Shown: one piece after another, positions 24,367-33,325 of the stretch
How the letters are laid out: each line of letters opens with the position of its first letter
How positions within the stretch are numbered: the first letter of the stretch is position 1
Source of the DNA: Roseateles_E sp005503085
GTDB lineage: Bacteria; Pseudomonadota; Gammaproteobacteria; Burkholderiales; Burkholderiaceae_C
Reading direction: 5' to 3'
Length of the DNA: 64,000 nucleotides
Assembly (NCBI RefSeq): GCF_028462495.1
Contig: NZ_JAQOWX010000016.1
Location: 5,205-69,204 of the forward strand
Notes under the pieces: model-generated
Seen by the model: the letters and a program-made list of their open reading frames with translations, nothing else
The model's database searches: none
Told to the model about the DNA's origin: nothing
Translations under genes and position numbers: made by a program

Positions 24367-25031
24367 TGTTGGATATCTTCATTGCGATGGACTGGGCCGA
24401 GATCGGCCTGGCCGGTGTCGACACCCTCTTGATGCTGGGCGGCGCGCTGCTGTTCACCTTGCTGCTGGGCCTACCGCTGGGCGTGCTGCTGTTCCTGCTG
24501 GATCGGGGCCAGCTGCTGGCCGCGCCGCGCGCCTATGCGCTGCTCTCGCTGGTGGTCAATGTGCTGCGCTCGCTGCCTTTTGTGATCCTGCTGATCGTGC
24601 TGATCCCCTTCACCTTGCTGGTGGCCGGCACATCTCTCGGCGTGGCCGGCGCGATCCCGCCGCTGGTGGTCGGGGCCGTGCCCTTCTTTGCCCGCCTGGT
24701 CGAGGGCGCGCTGCGCGGTGTCGATCGCGGCATCGTCGAGGCCGGCCAGGCCATGGGGGCCAAGACCTGGCAGATCGTCTGGCAGGCCCTCTTGCCCGAG
24801 GCCCGGCCGGCCATCGTCTCGGCCGCCACCGTCACCGCGATCACCCTGGTCGGCTACACGGCCATGTCGGGCGTGATCGGCGGCGGCGGCCTGGGCGACC
24901 TGGCGATCCGCTTCGGCTACCAGCGCTTCCAGACCGAGGTGATGGTGGTGACGGTGGTGTTGCTGCTGCTGCTGGTGCAGCTGCTGCAGATGCTGGGCGA
25001 TTGGCTGGTGCATCGCTTCACCCGTCGTTGA
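24366..25031 (+). CDS. metI: Methionine ABC transporter permease
   Basis: The product has 221 residues with five membrane helices. The cytoplasmic coupling loop EAGQAMGAKTWQIVWQALLP is the EAA motif that contacts MetN. The length and the MGAKTWQIVWQ motif are standard for MetI. It overlaps metN by 1 bp and precedes metQ by 44 bp. Confidence 0.95.
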   Translation: MLDIFIAMDWAEIGLAGVDTLLMLGGALLFTLLLGLPLGVLLFLLDRGQLLAAPRAYALLSLVVNVLRSLPFVILLIVLIPFTLLVAGTSLGVAGAIPPLVVGAVPFFARLVEGALRGVDRGIVEAGQAMGAKTWQIVWQALLPEARPAIVSAATVTAITLVGYTAMSGVIGGGGLGDLAIRFGYQRFQTEVMVVTVVLLLLLVQLLQMLGDWLVHRFTRR

Positions 25032-25075
25032 TTGCCCGCCGTTGATTTTTCTGTTGTACCTAGAGGAGTAGACCC

Positions 25076-25849
25076 ATGAAGAAGATTGCAATTGCCCTGG
25101 CCGCCCTGGCCATCAGCGGTTTCGCCGCCGCCGAGAAGCTCAGCGTGGCCGCCACCGCGGTGCCGCACGCCGAGATCCTGGAGTTCGTCAAGCCGGGCCT
25201 GGCCAAGCAGGGCGTGGAACTGGAGATCAAGGTCTTCACCGACTATGTGCAGCCCAATGTGCAGGTGGCCGAGAAGCGCCTGGACGCCAATTTCTTCCAG
25301 CACAAGCCCTATCTCTCCGAGTTCAACAAGGGCAAGGGCGCGAACCTGCAGGCCGTGGTGGCCGTCCATGTCGAGCCCTTCGGCGCCTACTCGGCCAAGC
25401 ACAAAGCCCTGGCGGAGCTGCCCAGCGGCGCGACGGTCGCGATCCCGAACGACCCCAGCAATGCCGGCCGCGCGCTGCTGCTGCTGGACCGCGCCGGCCT
25501 CATCAAGCTCAAGAGCACCGACAACATCCTGGCCACGCCGCGCGACATCGCCGACAACCCCAAGCAGCTGAAGTTCCGCGAGATCGAGGCCGCGACCCTG
25601 CCGCGCATCCTGCCCCAGGTCGACCTGGCCCTGATCAACACCAACTACGCGCTCGAAGCCAAGCTGAACCCGGTCAAGAACGCGCTGGCCATCGAGGACG
25701 CCCGCTCGCCCTACGCCAACTGGCTGGTCGCCCGCGCCGACAACAAGGACGCGCCCGCGCTGAAGAAGCTGGCCGCCGCGCTGAACAGCGCCGAGGTCAA
25801 GCAGTTCATCGCGAGCAAGTACAGCGGTGCGGTGGTGCCGGCGTTCTGA
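25076..25849 (+). CDS. metQ: Methionine-binding protein of the MetNIQ importer
   Basis: The product has 257 residues, preceded by AGAGGAG at normal spacing. The signal peptide is MKKIAIALAALAISGFAAA and lacks a lipobox Cys, so the protein is probably soluble in the periplasm rather than a lipoprotein as in E. coli. The NlpA/MetQ fold is shown by TAVPHAEILEFVKPGL, DYVQPNVQVAEKRLDANFFQ, IPNDPSNAGRALLLL and VDLALINTNYALEA. It binds methionine and delivers it to MetNI. Confidence 0.95.
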   Translation: MKKIAIALAALAISGFAAAEKLSVAATAVPHAEILEFVKPGLAKQGVELEIKVFTDYVQPNVQVAEKRLDANFFQHKPYLSEFNKGKGANLQAVVAVHVEPFGAYSAKHKALAELPSGATVAIPNDPSNAGRALLLLDRAGLIKLKSTDNILATPRDIADNPKQLKFREIEAATLPRILPQVDLALINTNYALEAKLNPVKNALAIEDARSPYANWLVARADNKDAPALKKLAAALNSAEVKQFIASKYSGAVVPAF

Positions 25850-25903
25850 GCACATCGCCCGGTTTCAGCTGCCGTTCATGCGGGCGTGGTCGAATCGTGC
25901 GCC

Positions 25904-26584
25904 ATGACCATCCACATCCTGCTGCTGGAAGACGATCTGGACCTGGGCGAGGCCGTGCGCCTGGCCTTCGAGGCCGAGGGCTATCGCACCGTCTGGGTGC
26001 GGCGCCTGGCCGATGCGCTGCAACAGCTGAGCGCCGCCCGCCCCGATCTGGTGGTGCTGGACCTGGGCCTGCCTGATGGCGACGGCCATGAGTTGCTGGC
26101 CTGGCTGCGACGCGAGGGTCAGGTCTTGCCGACGCTGATCCTCAGCGCCCGCGATGCTCTGAGCGAGCGTCTGCGTGGCCTGGACGGCGGGGCCGACGAC
26201 TTCCTGCTCAAACCCTTCGCGCAGCAGGAGCTGCTGTCGCGCGTGCGCGCCCTGGCGCGGCGCAGCTATGGCCTGCAAGGCAGCGGGCTGAGCCTGCGCG
26301 GTCTGCTGCTGCACGAAGGCTCGATGCGGGCCAGCATCGAGGGCCGCGAGCTGGAGCTCTCGCCGAGCGAGTTCGCCTTGCTGGCGGCCTTGCTGAAGCG
26401 GCCCGACCGGGTCTTGACCCGCCACTACCTGGAGGAGCAGGTGCTGTGCTGCGCCGATGCGCAGAGCAATGTGCTGGATGTCTATATCTCCAGCCTGCGA
26501 CGCAAGGTCGGCGAGGGCTATATCCGCACCGTGCGCGGTGTCGGCTATGTGATTGACCGCCAGCCGGCCGGGCCTGGTCCGTGA
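25904..26584 (+). CDS. OmpR-family response regulator
   Basis: The product has 226 residues from ATG 25904. The receiver domain (1-120) has acidic LLLEDD, phospho-acceptor Asp in DLVVLDLGLPDGDG, Ser in LILSARD and Lys in FLLKPFA. The winged-helix output domain (130-220) ends with YISSLRRKVGEGYIRTVRG and VGYVI. Its stop overlaps the GTG of the kinase gene by 4 bp. It resembles the QseB/PmrA group by length and by that overlap. Targets are unknown. Confidence 0.93.
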   Translation: MTIHILLLEDDLDLGEAVRLAFEAEGYRTVWVRRLADALQQLSAARPDLVVLDLGLPDGDGHELLAWLRREGQVLPTLILSARDALSERLRGLDGGADDFLLKPFAQQELLSRVRALARRSYGLQGSGLSLRGLLLHEGSMRASIEGRELELSPSEFALLAALLKRPDRVLTRHYLEEQVLCCADAQSNVLDVYISSLRRKVGEGYIRTVRGVGYVIDRQPAGPGP

Positions 26585-27996
26585 GCCTGCTGTTCAAGCG
26601 GCTGATGCGCCGGGCCCTGGAGCCTTCGGTGCTGCGGGGGCTGCTGCTGGCGCAGGCCGGGCTGATCGTGCTGATCTGGCTGGGTCTGGTGCTGAGCGCC
26701 GTGCTGGAGCGCGAGATGGTCACCGAGTCCGATCTGGCCGAGGCGGTGCCGGCGCTGGAGGCGGTGGTGCTGGCGGCGCAGGCGCTCAGCGATCAGCCGC
26801 AGGCGCTGCAGCAGTTGCTGCACAAGGTCGACCAGTGGAATCGCTTTGGTGACGGCGAGCAGGACGACCCCCATCTGCGCACCGCGATGGTCGTCTGGCG
26901 CGATGGCCACGAGCTGTTCCGTACCGAGCGGCTGCCGGCCGCGCTGGGCGATGCCAGCCAGCTGGGCCTGCGCAAGCGCGAGCTGGCGGGCGAGGTCTGG
27001 CATCTGCTCACGGTGGCCGGCCAGCCCGCAGAGGGCAAGCCGCCGGTGGTGATCAGCTTCGTGTACAACACCACCGGGCTGCAGGCCCTGCTCTCGTCGA
27101 ACAGTCTGCGCCTGGTGCTGCTGCCCCTGATGGTCAGCCTGCCGCTGCTGATCCTGCCGGCCTGGCTGTCGGTCTACCTGTCCCTGCGCCCCTGGCGACA
27201 GGTGGCCGGCGAGCTGGCGGGGCGCGGCGCCAATGAGCTGCAGCCGCTGACCCTGCCGGCGCGGCAGCGTGAGCTCCGGCCGCTGATCGAGGCCATGAAT
27301 CGCCTGCTGGCCGAGGTGCGCGAGGCGCGCGAGCGCGAGCGCCAGTTCGTGGCCGATGCCGCGCATGAGCTGCGCACGCCGCTGGCCGCGCTGCAGCTCT
27401 ATGCCGAGTCGCTGCAGCCGCTGGTGCAGGACAGCCGCGCCGCGCCGGTGCTGGCCGGCATGCTCAAGAGCACCGAGCGCTCGGTGCATCTGGCCCAGCA
27501 GCTGCTGGCCCTGATGCGCAGCGAGGCCGGTCTGCCGACCCAGCCGCAGCGCATCGAGCTGGGCGCGCTGATCCAGGATGTGCTGGCGGAGGTGGCCTTG
27601 CGAGCGCACCGGTGCGGCATCACGCTGGACTGCGAGAGCCCGGGCGGGCTCTGGACCCTGGGCCAGCTCGACGGGCTGACCTCGCTGTTCACCAATCTGG
27701 TGGACAACGCGCTCAAGTACAGCCCCGGTGGCGGTTGCGTGCGGCTGCGCCTGAGCCGGGCCGAGGCCGAGCTGTGCATCGAGGTCTGCGACCAGGGGCC
27801 GGGCATCCCGCCGGCCTGGCGCGAGCAGGTGCTGCAGCGCTTCACCCGCGTGCCCGACCAGGCCGAGCGCGGCAGCGGCCTGGGCCTGGCCATTGTCAGC
27901 ACCGTGCTGAACCGCCATCGCGGCCGCCTGGCGCTGGACGATGCGCCCGGCGGCGGCCTGCGGGTGAGGGTCTGGCTGCCCGCTGCGGCCGCCTGA
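26581..27996 (+). CDS. Sensor histidine kinase
   Basis: The product has 471 residues from GTG 26581, overlapping the response regulator stop. Two membrane helices (LLLAQAGLIVLIWLGLVLSA near residue 28 and LMVSLPLLILPAWLSVYLSL near residue 190) enclose a periplasmic sensor domain. The kinase core has FVADAAHELRTPLAAL (phospho-His), LVDNALKYSPGGG (N box), VCDQGPGIP (G1) and RGSGLGLAIVS (G2). It phosphorylates the upstream regulator. The signal is not evident. Confidence 0.93.
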   Translation: MSLLFKRLMRRALEPSVLRGLLLAQAGLIVLIWLGLVLSAVLEREMVTESDLAEAVPALEAVVLAAQALSDQPQALQQLLHKVDQWNRFGDGEQDDPHLRTAMVVWRDGHELFRTERLPAALGDASQLGLRKRELAGEVWHLLTVAGQPAEGKPPVVISFVYNTTGLQALLSSNSLRLVLLPLMVSLPLLILPAWLSVYLSLRPWRQVAGELAGRGANELQPLTLPARQRELRPLIEAMNRLLAEVREARERERQFVADAAHELRTPLAALQLYAESLQPLVQDSRAAPVLAGMLKSTERSVHLAQQLLALMRSEAGLPTQPQRIELGALIQDVLAEVALRAHRCGITLDCESPGGLWTLGQLDGLTSLFTNLVDNALKYSPGGGCVRLRLSRAEAELCIEVCDQGPGIPPAWREQVLQRFTRVPDQAERGSGLGLAIVSTVLNRHRGRLALDDAPGGGLRVRVWLPAAAA

Positions 27997-27998
27997 GC

Positions 27999-29264
27999 TC
28001 AGCGGCCCAGCTGCTGGCGCAAGAAGCTCAGCACCTCCTCGCGCCCGTTGTCGAAGGGGGCGCCGTGGTCGCCCTCGATCTCCTCATAGCGCAGGCTGGT
28101 GCCGGCCGCCTGCATGCGGGCCGCCAAGCGGCGTGCCGCGCCCAGCGGAGTCTGGCCATCGGCCTTGCCCTGGATCATCAGCACCGGTGCCGCCAGGCGG
28201 GTCTGCCCGGGATTGTTCTGCTGCAGCAGCGGCAGCACGCCCGGGATGTTCAGCAGATCGCGGCGCGGCAGGCCGGGGAAGTTGTCCAGGCGCCGCTGGG
28301 CCTGGCCGTGGGCCAGCATGGCCTGTGCCAGCCGCTCCTCCAGTTGCTCGCAATTGCCGTCCTCCAGCGCCAGCCGGGCCAGCGGCAGGGCGGCCGGGTC
28401 CAGCAGCAGCTCGGGCGTCAGCGTGGGCTGCTGGGCCTGCAGGCCCAGCACCAGCATCAGGCCGTTGTAGCTGGTGCTGAACACATCCATCGCCAGCTGC
28501 TCGCCCAGGGCCTCGATGGCGGCTTCATCCCCGGCCGCCGCCGCAGCATCGAAACGCTGTTGCAGCGCGTCGATCTGCGCAAACAACTCGGGCACGGTGT
28601 GCTCGAACTCGGCGCCGGGGGCCAGTGCCACCACGGCGCGCAGCGGGTGTGCCGCTGCGATGGCCGGCGCATGCTCGGCCGCCGCCAGCGCCGCAAAACC
28701 GCCTTGCGAGTGACCGACCACGGCCCAGCCGGGGCTGAGCTTGTGCTGGCTCTGGCCATGGGCGGCCTGCACCGCTGCGGTGATCGAGCGGCCCTGGCTG
28801 GCCAGGCTCAGATAAGGATGCACGCCGGGCCCGCCCAGTCCCTCGTAGTCGGGGGCCAGCACCGCAAAGCCCTGTGCCAGCAGGGCGGCGGGGTAATCCT
28901 TGTCCTGGTCGTCGTCGTAGTCGCGGCTGGGTGCACAGCCGTCGGACACACCCTTGGTGCCATGGGCCCAGACCACCAGCGGCCAGCCGCCAGCCGGAGC
29001 CTGGCCCTTGGGCAGCAGCAGCAGGGCACTGGCCTCGGTGTCGCCGCCGCGCACGGCCTGCATGCGGTAGCGCAGCAGCAGGGCCGAGCCGGGGGTCAGG
29101 CTTTGCGCGCCGGCGTAGGCCTGGCTGCCGATCAGCGGTGCGCGCAGCGGGGCGCTGTTGTCGTCGTTGCTGCCGCCGCCACCACAGGCGGCGAGCAGCA
29201 GGGCGGTCACCAGTGGCAGCAGGGCCAGCGGTTGGCGGGGGAGGGCGTAGCGGTTCTTGCGCAT
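27999..29264 (-). CDS. Secreted lipoprotein alpha/beta hydrolase (secretory-lipase type)
   Basis: The product has 421 residues from ATG 29264. ATGs at 29282 and 29312 are also in frame; this one places the signal peptide first. A lipobox (VTALLLAACGGGG) anchors it in the envelope. WPLVVWAHGTKGVSDGCAPS supplies the oxyanion loop, VGHSQGGFAAL the nucleophile Ser, LMIQGKADGQTPL the acid and EGDHGAPFD the His. It is an esterase or lipase of the fungal LIP-like secretory family; the substrate is unknown. It is convergent with the kinase gene, with 2 bp between stop codons. Confidence 0.82.
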   Translation of the reverse strand: MRKNRYALPRQPLALLPLVTALLLAACGGGGSNDDNSAPLRAPLIGSQAYAGAQSLTPGSALLLRYRMQAVRGGDTEASALLLLPKGQAPAGGWPLVVWAHGTKGVSDGCAPSRDYDDDQDKDYPAALLAQGFAVLAPDYEGLGGPGVHPYLSLASQGRSITAAVQAAHGQSQHKLSPGWAVVGHSQGGFAALAAAEHAPAIAAAHPLRAVVALAPGAEFEHTVPELFAQIDALQQRFDAAAAAGDEAAIEALGEQLAMDVFSTSYNGLMLVLGLQAQQPTLTPELLLDPAALPLARLALEDGNCEQLEERLAQAMLAHGQAQRRLDNFPGLPRRDLLNIPGVLPLLQQNNPGQTRLAAPVLMIQGKADGQTPLGAARRLAARMQAAGTSLRYEEIEGDHGAPFDNGREEVLSFLRQQLGR

Positions 29265-29489
29265 CGGGAGGGTTGGCAGCATGGCGGCTGCGCGAGTGGA
29301 AGACCCGGCCATGCTGCGGGGCGTGCCTGAGTGGGAGCTGAGAGGAGGCTGAGAGCGGGATGAAAGCAGTGCGCTCTGTCATTCCATCCTGCGGTCTGTC
29401 AGAGTCGTGTCACCGCCCCTCGCATGCCGGTGGTGGGATCAGCGGCCCGCCGCGAAGATGCGGCTTTCCACATATGCCAAGGCAGACCG

Positions 29490-29984
29490 ATGATCGCTCG
29501 ACTCCAGCGCACCCTCGCGTTCGTCCTCGCCGGCACCGCCATGGCGGCCCAGGCGGCAGATACCCCCTCGCCCGAGACCGAACTCGCGTCCACGATTGCA
29601 GCTCTGGATGCGGCGGCCTTCGAGGCCTTCAACCACTGCGAGGTTCCCGGTCAGTTGGATCGGTACGCGAGTTTCTTCGACCCCCACGTCGAGTTCTATC
29701 ACGACCTCGGGGGCGTTACGTGGGCGCGCGACATCATGCTTGCGCAGACCCGGGCCAATGTCTGTGGCAAGTTCCAGCGCGAGCTGGTCCCGGGCACGCT
29801 GAAGGTGTGGCCGATCAAGGGCTACGGGGCGCTGGCCCGTGGCGAGCACCGCTTCTGCCACTACAAGCCGGGCGGAACGACGCACCCCTGCGAGGGGCTG
29901 GCCGAGTTCATGATCGTGTGGCACCAGCAAGAAAAGGCGTGGAGTATCACCCGTGTCTTTAGCTACGGGCATGGATCGAACTGA
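29490..29984 (+). CDS. Exported NTF2-like (SnoaL/DUF4440) protein
   Basis: The product has 164 residues from ATG 29490. The signal peptide ends in GTAMAAQAAD. The mature part is a single NTF2-like cone (LDAAAFEAFNHCEVPGQLDR, FFDPHVEFYHDLGGVTWARD, then WHQQEKAWSITRVFSYGH). The fold serves as ligand pocket or enzyme in many contexts, so no reaction is assigned. It should be periplasmic. Confidence 0.7.
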   Translation: MIARLQRTLAFVLAGTAMAAQAADTPSPETELASTIAALDAAAFEAFNHCEVPGQLDRYASFFDPHVEFYHDLGGVTWARDIMLAQTRANVCGKFQRELVPGTLKVWPIKGYGALARGEHRFCHYKPGGTTHPCEGLAEFMIVWHQQEKAWSITRVFSYGHGSN

Positions 29985-30504
29985 GGTCAGGCCCAGCACC
30001 GGCGCAGAGGCCGCACACACCATCGATGCCCACATCTGACCGAGGCCGGGGATCCCCACCGGGGTCCGCACTGAGCCGATCAGGCCGGGCGGCCTCATCC
30101 AGCGGACATTACCTGGCATTGGGGCAACAACCCTGGGTTCCGCGCTCTGGCGATGGTCGATCTGAGTTCCAAGGATGCGGTAGTGGTTCTTGCCGTCCCC
30201 GAGAATGGGATGTCCCAGGCCGAGGATGAGCTTCGGAAAGTACTGCCCGGCCCTCATCCAGCACTCGACTTCAATCTCGTCCAGTAGGGGCGGGGGAACG
30301 TCCGTTTCCGCTGTGCAGCGGCGGTCGAGCTTGTGAGCCCATGGTTCGCCACGAGCCGAAAGCTGCCCGCCACCGTCCCGCTGATTGACGGACACGTCCC
30401 GCCCATCACCCCCGGGTATCCCGCCCCCCTCAAGCTGGCATGGCGCTTGATCGCGCAGCCGGAATAATGGGCGCCTTTCTTGGCCAACCCTGACCGTCCC
30501 GCGC
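29985..30504. other. Long intergenic stretch with a gene remnant
   Basis: This 520-bp region has no intact gene. It contains the beta-lactamase-type fragment at 30078-30287. The remainder before the SpmAB gene shows no motif, repeat or terminator that I can support. Confidence 0.5.
30078..30287 (+). pseudogene. C-terminal fragment of a serine beta-lactamase-like hydrolase
   Basis: The frame after an in-frame TGA reads DQAGRPHPADITWHWGNNPG, then FRALAMVDLSSKDAVVVLAV and a Lys/Leu-rich tail ending at TAG 30285. H-W-G-x-N-P-G-F followed by a hydrophobic VVVL strand is the C-terminal KTG-equivalent and last strand of class C beta-lactamase/esterase-fold proteins. No start codon or N-terminal Ser-x-x-Lys is present, so it is a decayed remnant. 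Confidence 0.55.
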
Positions 30505-31752
30505 ATGGTGCTCAACTACATCTGGATCGCCTTCTTCCTGATCGGCTTTGCCGTGGCGCTGGCGCGGCTGCTGCAGGGCGATCTGCTGATCTTTTCGCAG
30601 ATCCTGACCGGCATCTTCGACACCGCCAAGACCGGCTTCGACATCTCGCTGGGCCTGGTGGGGGTGATGTCGCTGTGGCTGGGCATCATGAAGATCGGCG
30701 AGCATGCCGGCGTGATCCAGTTGTTCGCGCGCGGCATGGCGCCGTTCTTCAAGCGCCTGTTCCCCGAGATCCCCAAGAGCCACCCGGCCGGCGGTTCCAT
30801 CGTGATGAACTTCAGCGCCAATATGCTGGGCCTGGACAATGCCGCGACGCCGCTGGGCCTCAAAGCGATGAAGGAGCTGCAGGAGATCAACCCGCAGAAG
30901 GACACGGCCAGCAACGCGATGATCATGTTCCTGGTGCTCAACACGGCGGGCATCACCCTGATCCCGACCTCGGTGATCGCGATCCGCCAGGCGTTGGCGG
31001 TGGATCAGGGCCTGGTCGGCTTCAACGCCGCCGACATCTTCCTGCCCACGCTGATCGGCACCTTCATCTCCTTCTCGGCCGGCCTGGTCGCGGTGGCCGC
31101 CTACCAGCGCATCAATCTGCTCAGCGCACCGATGCTGGCCTTCTTCGGCGGCTTTATCGCCATCATGGCGGCGCTGTTCGGCTGGCTGCACCGCTACCCG
31201 CCCGAGCTGATGGCCAAGTACATCGGCCTGCTGGGCAGCCTGGTGATCCTGTCGGTCATCGTGATGTTCATCGCGGTGGGGGCCTGGCGGCGCATCAATG
31301 TCTACGAGGCCTTTGTCGAGGGCGCGAAGGAAGGCTTCGGCGTCGCCATCACCATCATTCCCTACCTGATCGCGATCCTGGTGGCGATCTCGGTGTTCCG
31401 CACCACCGGCTGCATGGACTATGTGGTGGGCGGCATCGCTTGGGGCCTGGCGGCGGTGGGCCTGCCGACCGACTTCGTGCCGGCCCTGCCGGTGGGCTTG
31501 ATGAAGACGCTGTCGGGCAGCGGTGCGCGCGGGCTGATGGTGGACGTGATGAAGACCTACGGCGTCGACAGCTTCGAGGGCAAGCTGGCCGCCATCATCC
31601 AGGGCTCGACCGAGACCACCTTCTATGTGCTGGCGGTCTACTTCGGCAGCATCAATATCAAGAAGACCCGTTACGCGCTGACCTGCGGCCTGATCGCCGA
31701 TGTGGTGGGCGTGGTGGCGGCCATCCTGGTGGGCTACTGGTTCTTCAAGTGA
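30505..31752 (+). CDS. SpmA-SpmB fusion, nucleoside-recognition (gate) membrane protein
   Basis: The product has 415 residues and about ten membrane helices. Residues 1-205 resemble spore maturation protein A (FSANMLGLDNAATPLGLKAM, then ASNAMIMFLVLNTAGITLIP). Residues 230-415 resemble SpmB (FGVAITIIPYLIAILVAISV, then GSTETTFYVLAVYFGSINIK). Bacillus encodes the two as separate genes needed for spore dehydration; proteobacteria use fused forms of unknown function, probably in transport. This organism type does not sporulate, so the role is not sporulation. Confidence 0.88.
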   Translation: MVLNYIWIAFFLIGFAVALARLLQGDLLIFSQILTGIFDTAKTGFDISLGLVGVMSLWLGIMKIGEHAGVIQLFARGMAPFFKRLFPEIPKSHPAGGSIVMNFSANMLGLDNAATPLGLKAMKELQEINPQKDTASNAMIMFLVLNTAGITLIPTSVIAIRQALAVDQGLVGFNAADIFLPTLIGTFISFSAGLVAVAAYQRINLLSAPMLAFFGGFIAIMAALFGWLHRYPPELMAKYIGLLGSLVILSVIVMFIAVGAWRRINVYEAFVEGAKEGFGVAITIIPYLIAILVAISVFRTTGCMDYVVGGIAWGLAAVGLPTDFVPALPVGLMKTLSGSGARGLMVDVMKTYGVDSFEGKLAAIIQGSTETTFYVLAVYFGSINIKKTRYALTCGLIADVVGVVAAILVGYWFFK

Positions 31753-31831
31753 ATGGCTTGAGTGTGGGCTAGCGCACCGATGCCCCGACGCGGCTGAGCG
31801 CACGATGGGCCATCGCCTGCCAGGACCCACG

Positions 31832-32701
31832 ATGAGCACCAAGGACCATTACGCGCGGCTCGAAGTCGGCGCCGACGCCTCGCCCGCCACCATCAAGCGG
31901 GCCTACCGCCGGCTGGCGCGGCGCTACCACCCGGATGTCAGCCAGCTGCCCGACGGCGAGGCCCAGTTCAAGGCGGTGGCTGAGGCCTACGAGGTGCTGG
32001 GCGACGCCGGCAAGCGCGCCGCGCACGACCTGGCGGCGCATCGCGAGTCCGCTGAGTCCGCCGCCGCCTTTAAGCCGGCCAGCGACTGGGCGCCGGGGTC
32101 CACCAAGCCCGATGACTTCTTCGAGGGCCTGTTCGCAAACCGCAGCGACCGTGCCCCCGGTGGCGATCAGCACGCAGGGCTGAAGATAGCGCTGAAGGAT
32201 GCCTATCTGGGCGCCCATCACGGCATTGTCTTGAGCCAGGCCGGTGCGCAGCGCCGCATCGAGGTCGACATCCCCAAAGGCGTGCGCGACGGCCAACGGC
32301 TGCGGCTGGCCGGCCTGGGCCTGCCGGGCCGCGGCGGCCAGCCGGCCGGCGATCTGTATCTGCAGATCGAACTGCTGCCGCATGCATTGTTTCAGGTCCA
32401 TGGCGCTGATGTCAGCTTCGAGTTGCCGCTGGCGCCATGGGAGGCCGCCTTGGGCGCGAGCCTGACCGTGCCGACGCCGGCCGGCGGCACCCTGCAGCTG
32501 ACGGTGCCGGCCGGGGCCGCGCCGGGCAGTCGATTGCGCCTGCAGGGTCAGGGCTTGCCTGGCGCGACGCCGGGCGACCTGTTCGCCCGTCTCTCGCTGG
32601 TGCTGCCGCCGGCCGCCACGACGCCGTCGCGCGAGGCCTATGAGAGGCTGGCGCGGGCCTGTAGCGGCTTCGAGCCGCGCCCACTGCTGCACGGCGTCTG
32701 A
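31832..32701 (+). CDS. DnaJ-type co-chaperone (CbpA-like)
   Basis: The product has 289 residues from ATG 31832. An N-terminal J domain has YRRLARRYHPDVSQ with the HPD tripeptide that activates DnaK ATPase. There is no zinc-finger region. The C-terminal part (residues of about 115-270) has two beta-sandwich peptide-binding domains (IEVDIPKGVRDGQRLRLAG; LQLTVPAGAAPGSRLRLQGQ). This arrangement is CbpA/DnaJ class II. It is cytoplasmic. No chaperone-modulator gene (cbpM) is seen next to it. Confidence 0.88.
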   Translation: MSTKDHYARLEVGADASPATIKRAYRRLARRYHPDVSQLPDGEAQFKAVAEAYEVLGDAGKRAAHDLAAHRESAESAAAFKPASDWAPGSTKPDDFFEGLFANRSDRAPGGDQHAGLKIALKDAYLGAHHGIVLSQAGAQRRIEVDIPKGVRDGQRLRLAGLGLPGRGGQPAGDLYLQIELLPHALFQVHGADVSFELPLAPWEAALGASLTVPTPAGGTLQLTVPAGAAPGSRLRLQGQGLPGATPGDLFARLSLVLPPAATTPSREAYERLARACSGFEPRPLLHGV

Positions 32702-32760
32702 TCGGTGGGCTTGCCCATCCGTTAGCATCGGGCGCTGTCAACCCAATCCAGGAGCTCCCG

Positions 32761-33309
32761 ATGGCCTCAATCCATATTGCCGTGCTGGTCGGCAGCCTGC
32801 GCCGCGATTCGCTGAACCGCCAGCTCGCCAGCGCGCTGGCCAAGCTGGCCCCGCCGGAGCTGAGCTTCGGCCAGGTCGAGATCGGCGAACTGCCGCTCTA
32901 CAACCAGGACGATGACGCCAGCCCGGCCGAGCCGGTGCAGCGCTTCAAGGCCCAGATCAGCGCGGCCCAGGGCCTGCTGTTCGTCACGCCGGAGTACAAC
33001 CGCTCGATCCCCGGCGTGCTGAAGAATGCGCTGGACCATGGCTCGCGGCCCTATGGCCAGAGCGTCTGGGCCGGCAAGCCGGCCGGGGTGCTGGGGGCCT
33101 CGGTGGGCGTGATCGGCACCGCGCTGGCGCAGCAGCATCTGCGCAATATCCTGGCCTATCTCGATGTGCCCACGCTGGGCCAGCCCGAGGCCTTCATCCA
33201 TGCCGGCAAGGGCTTCTTCGATGCCGACGGTGGCATCAACGAGGGCAGCAGCGCCTTTGTGCAGACCTGGGTCGATCGCTATGTGGCCTTCGTCAAGGCG
33301 CGGGTCTGA
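32761..33309 (+). CDS. NADPH-dependent FMN reductase
   Basis: The product has 182 residues. The flavodoxin-like fold is shown by IHIAVLVGSLRRDSLNRQLA (FMN phosphate loop), FVTPEYNRSIPGVLKNALDH (isoalloxazine loop with PEYN-x-S-x-P) and KPAGVLGASVG. It reduces FMN, quinones or related substrates with NADPH in the cytoplasm. Its ATG follows an AGGAG site at 32750-32754. Confidence 0.92.
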   Translation: MASIHIAVLVGSLRRDSLNRQLASALAKLAPPELSFGQVEIGELPLYNQDDDASPAEPVQRFKAQISAAQGLLFVTPEYNRSIPGVLKNALDHGSRPYGQSVWAGKPAGVLGASVGVIGTALAQQHLRNILAYLDVPTLGQPEAFIHAGKGFFDADGGINEGSSAFVQTWVDRYVAFVKARV

Positions 33310-33325
33310 TCGGGCTGGCACAGCA

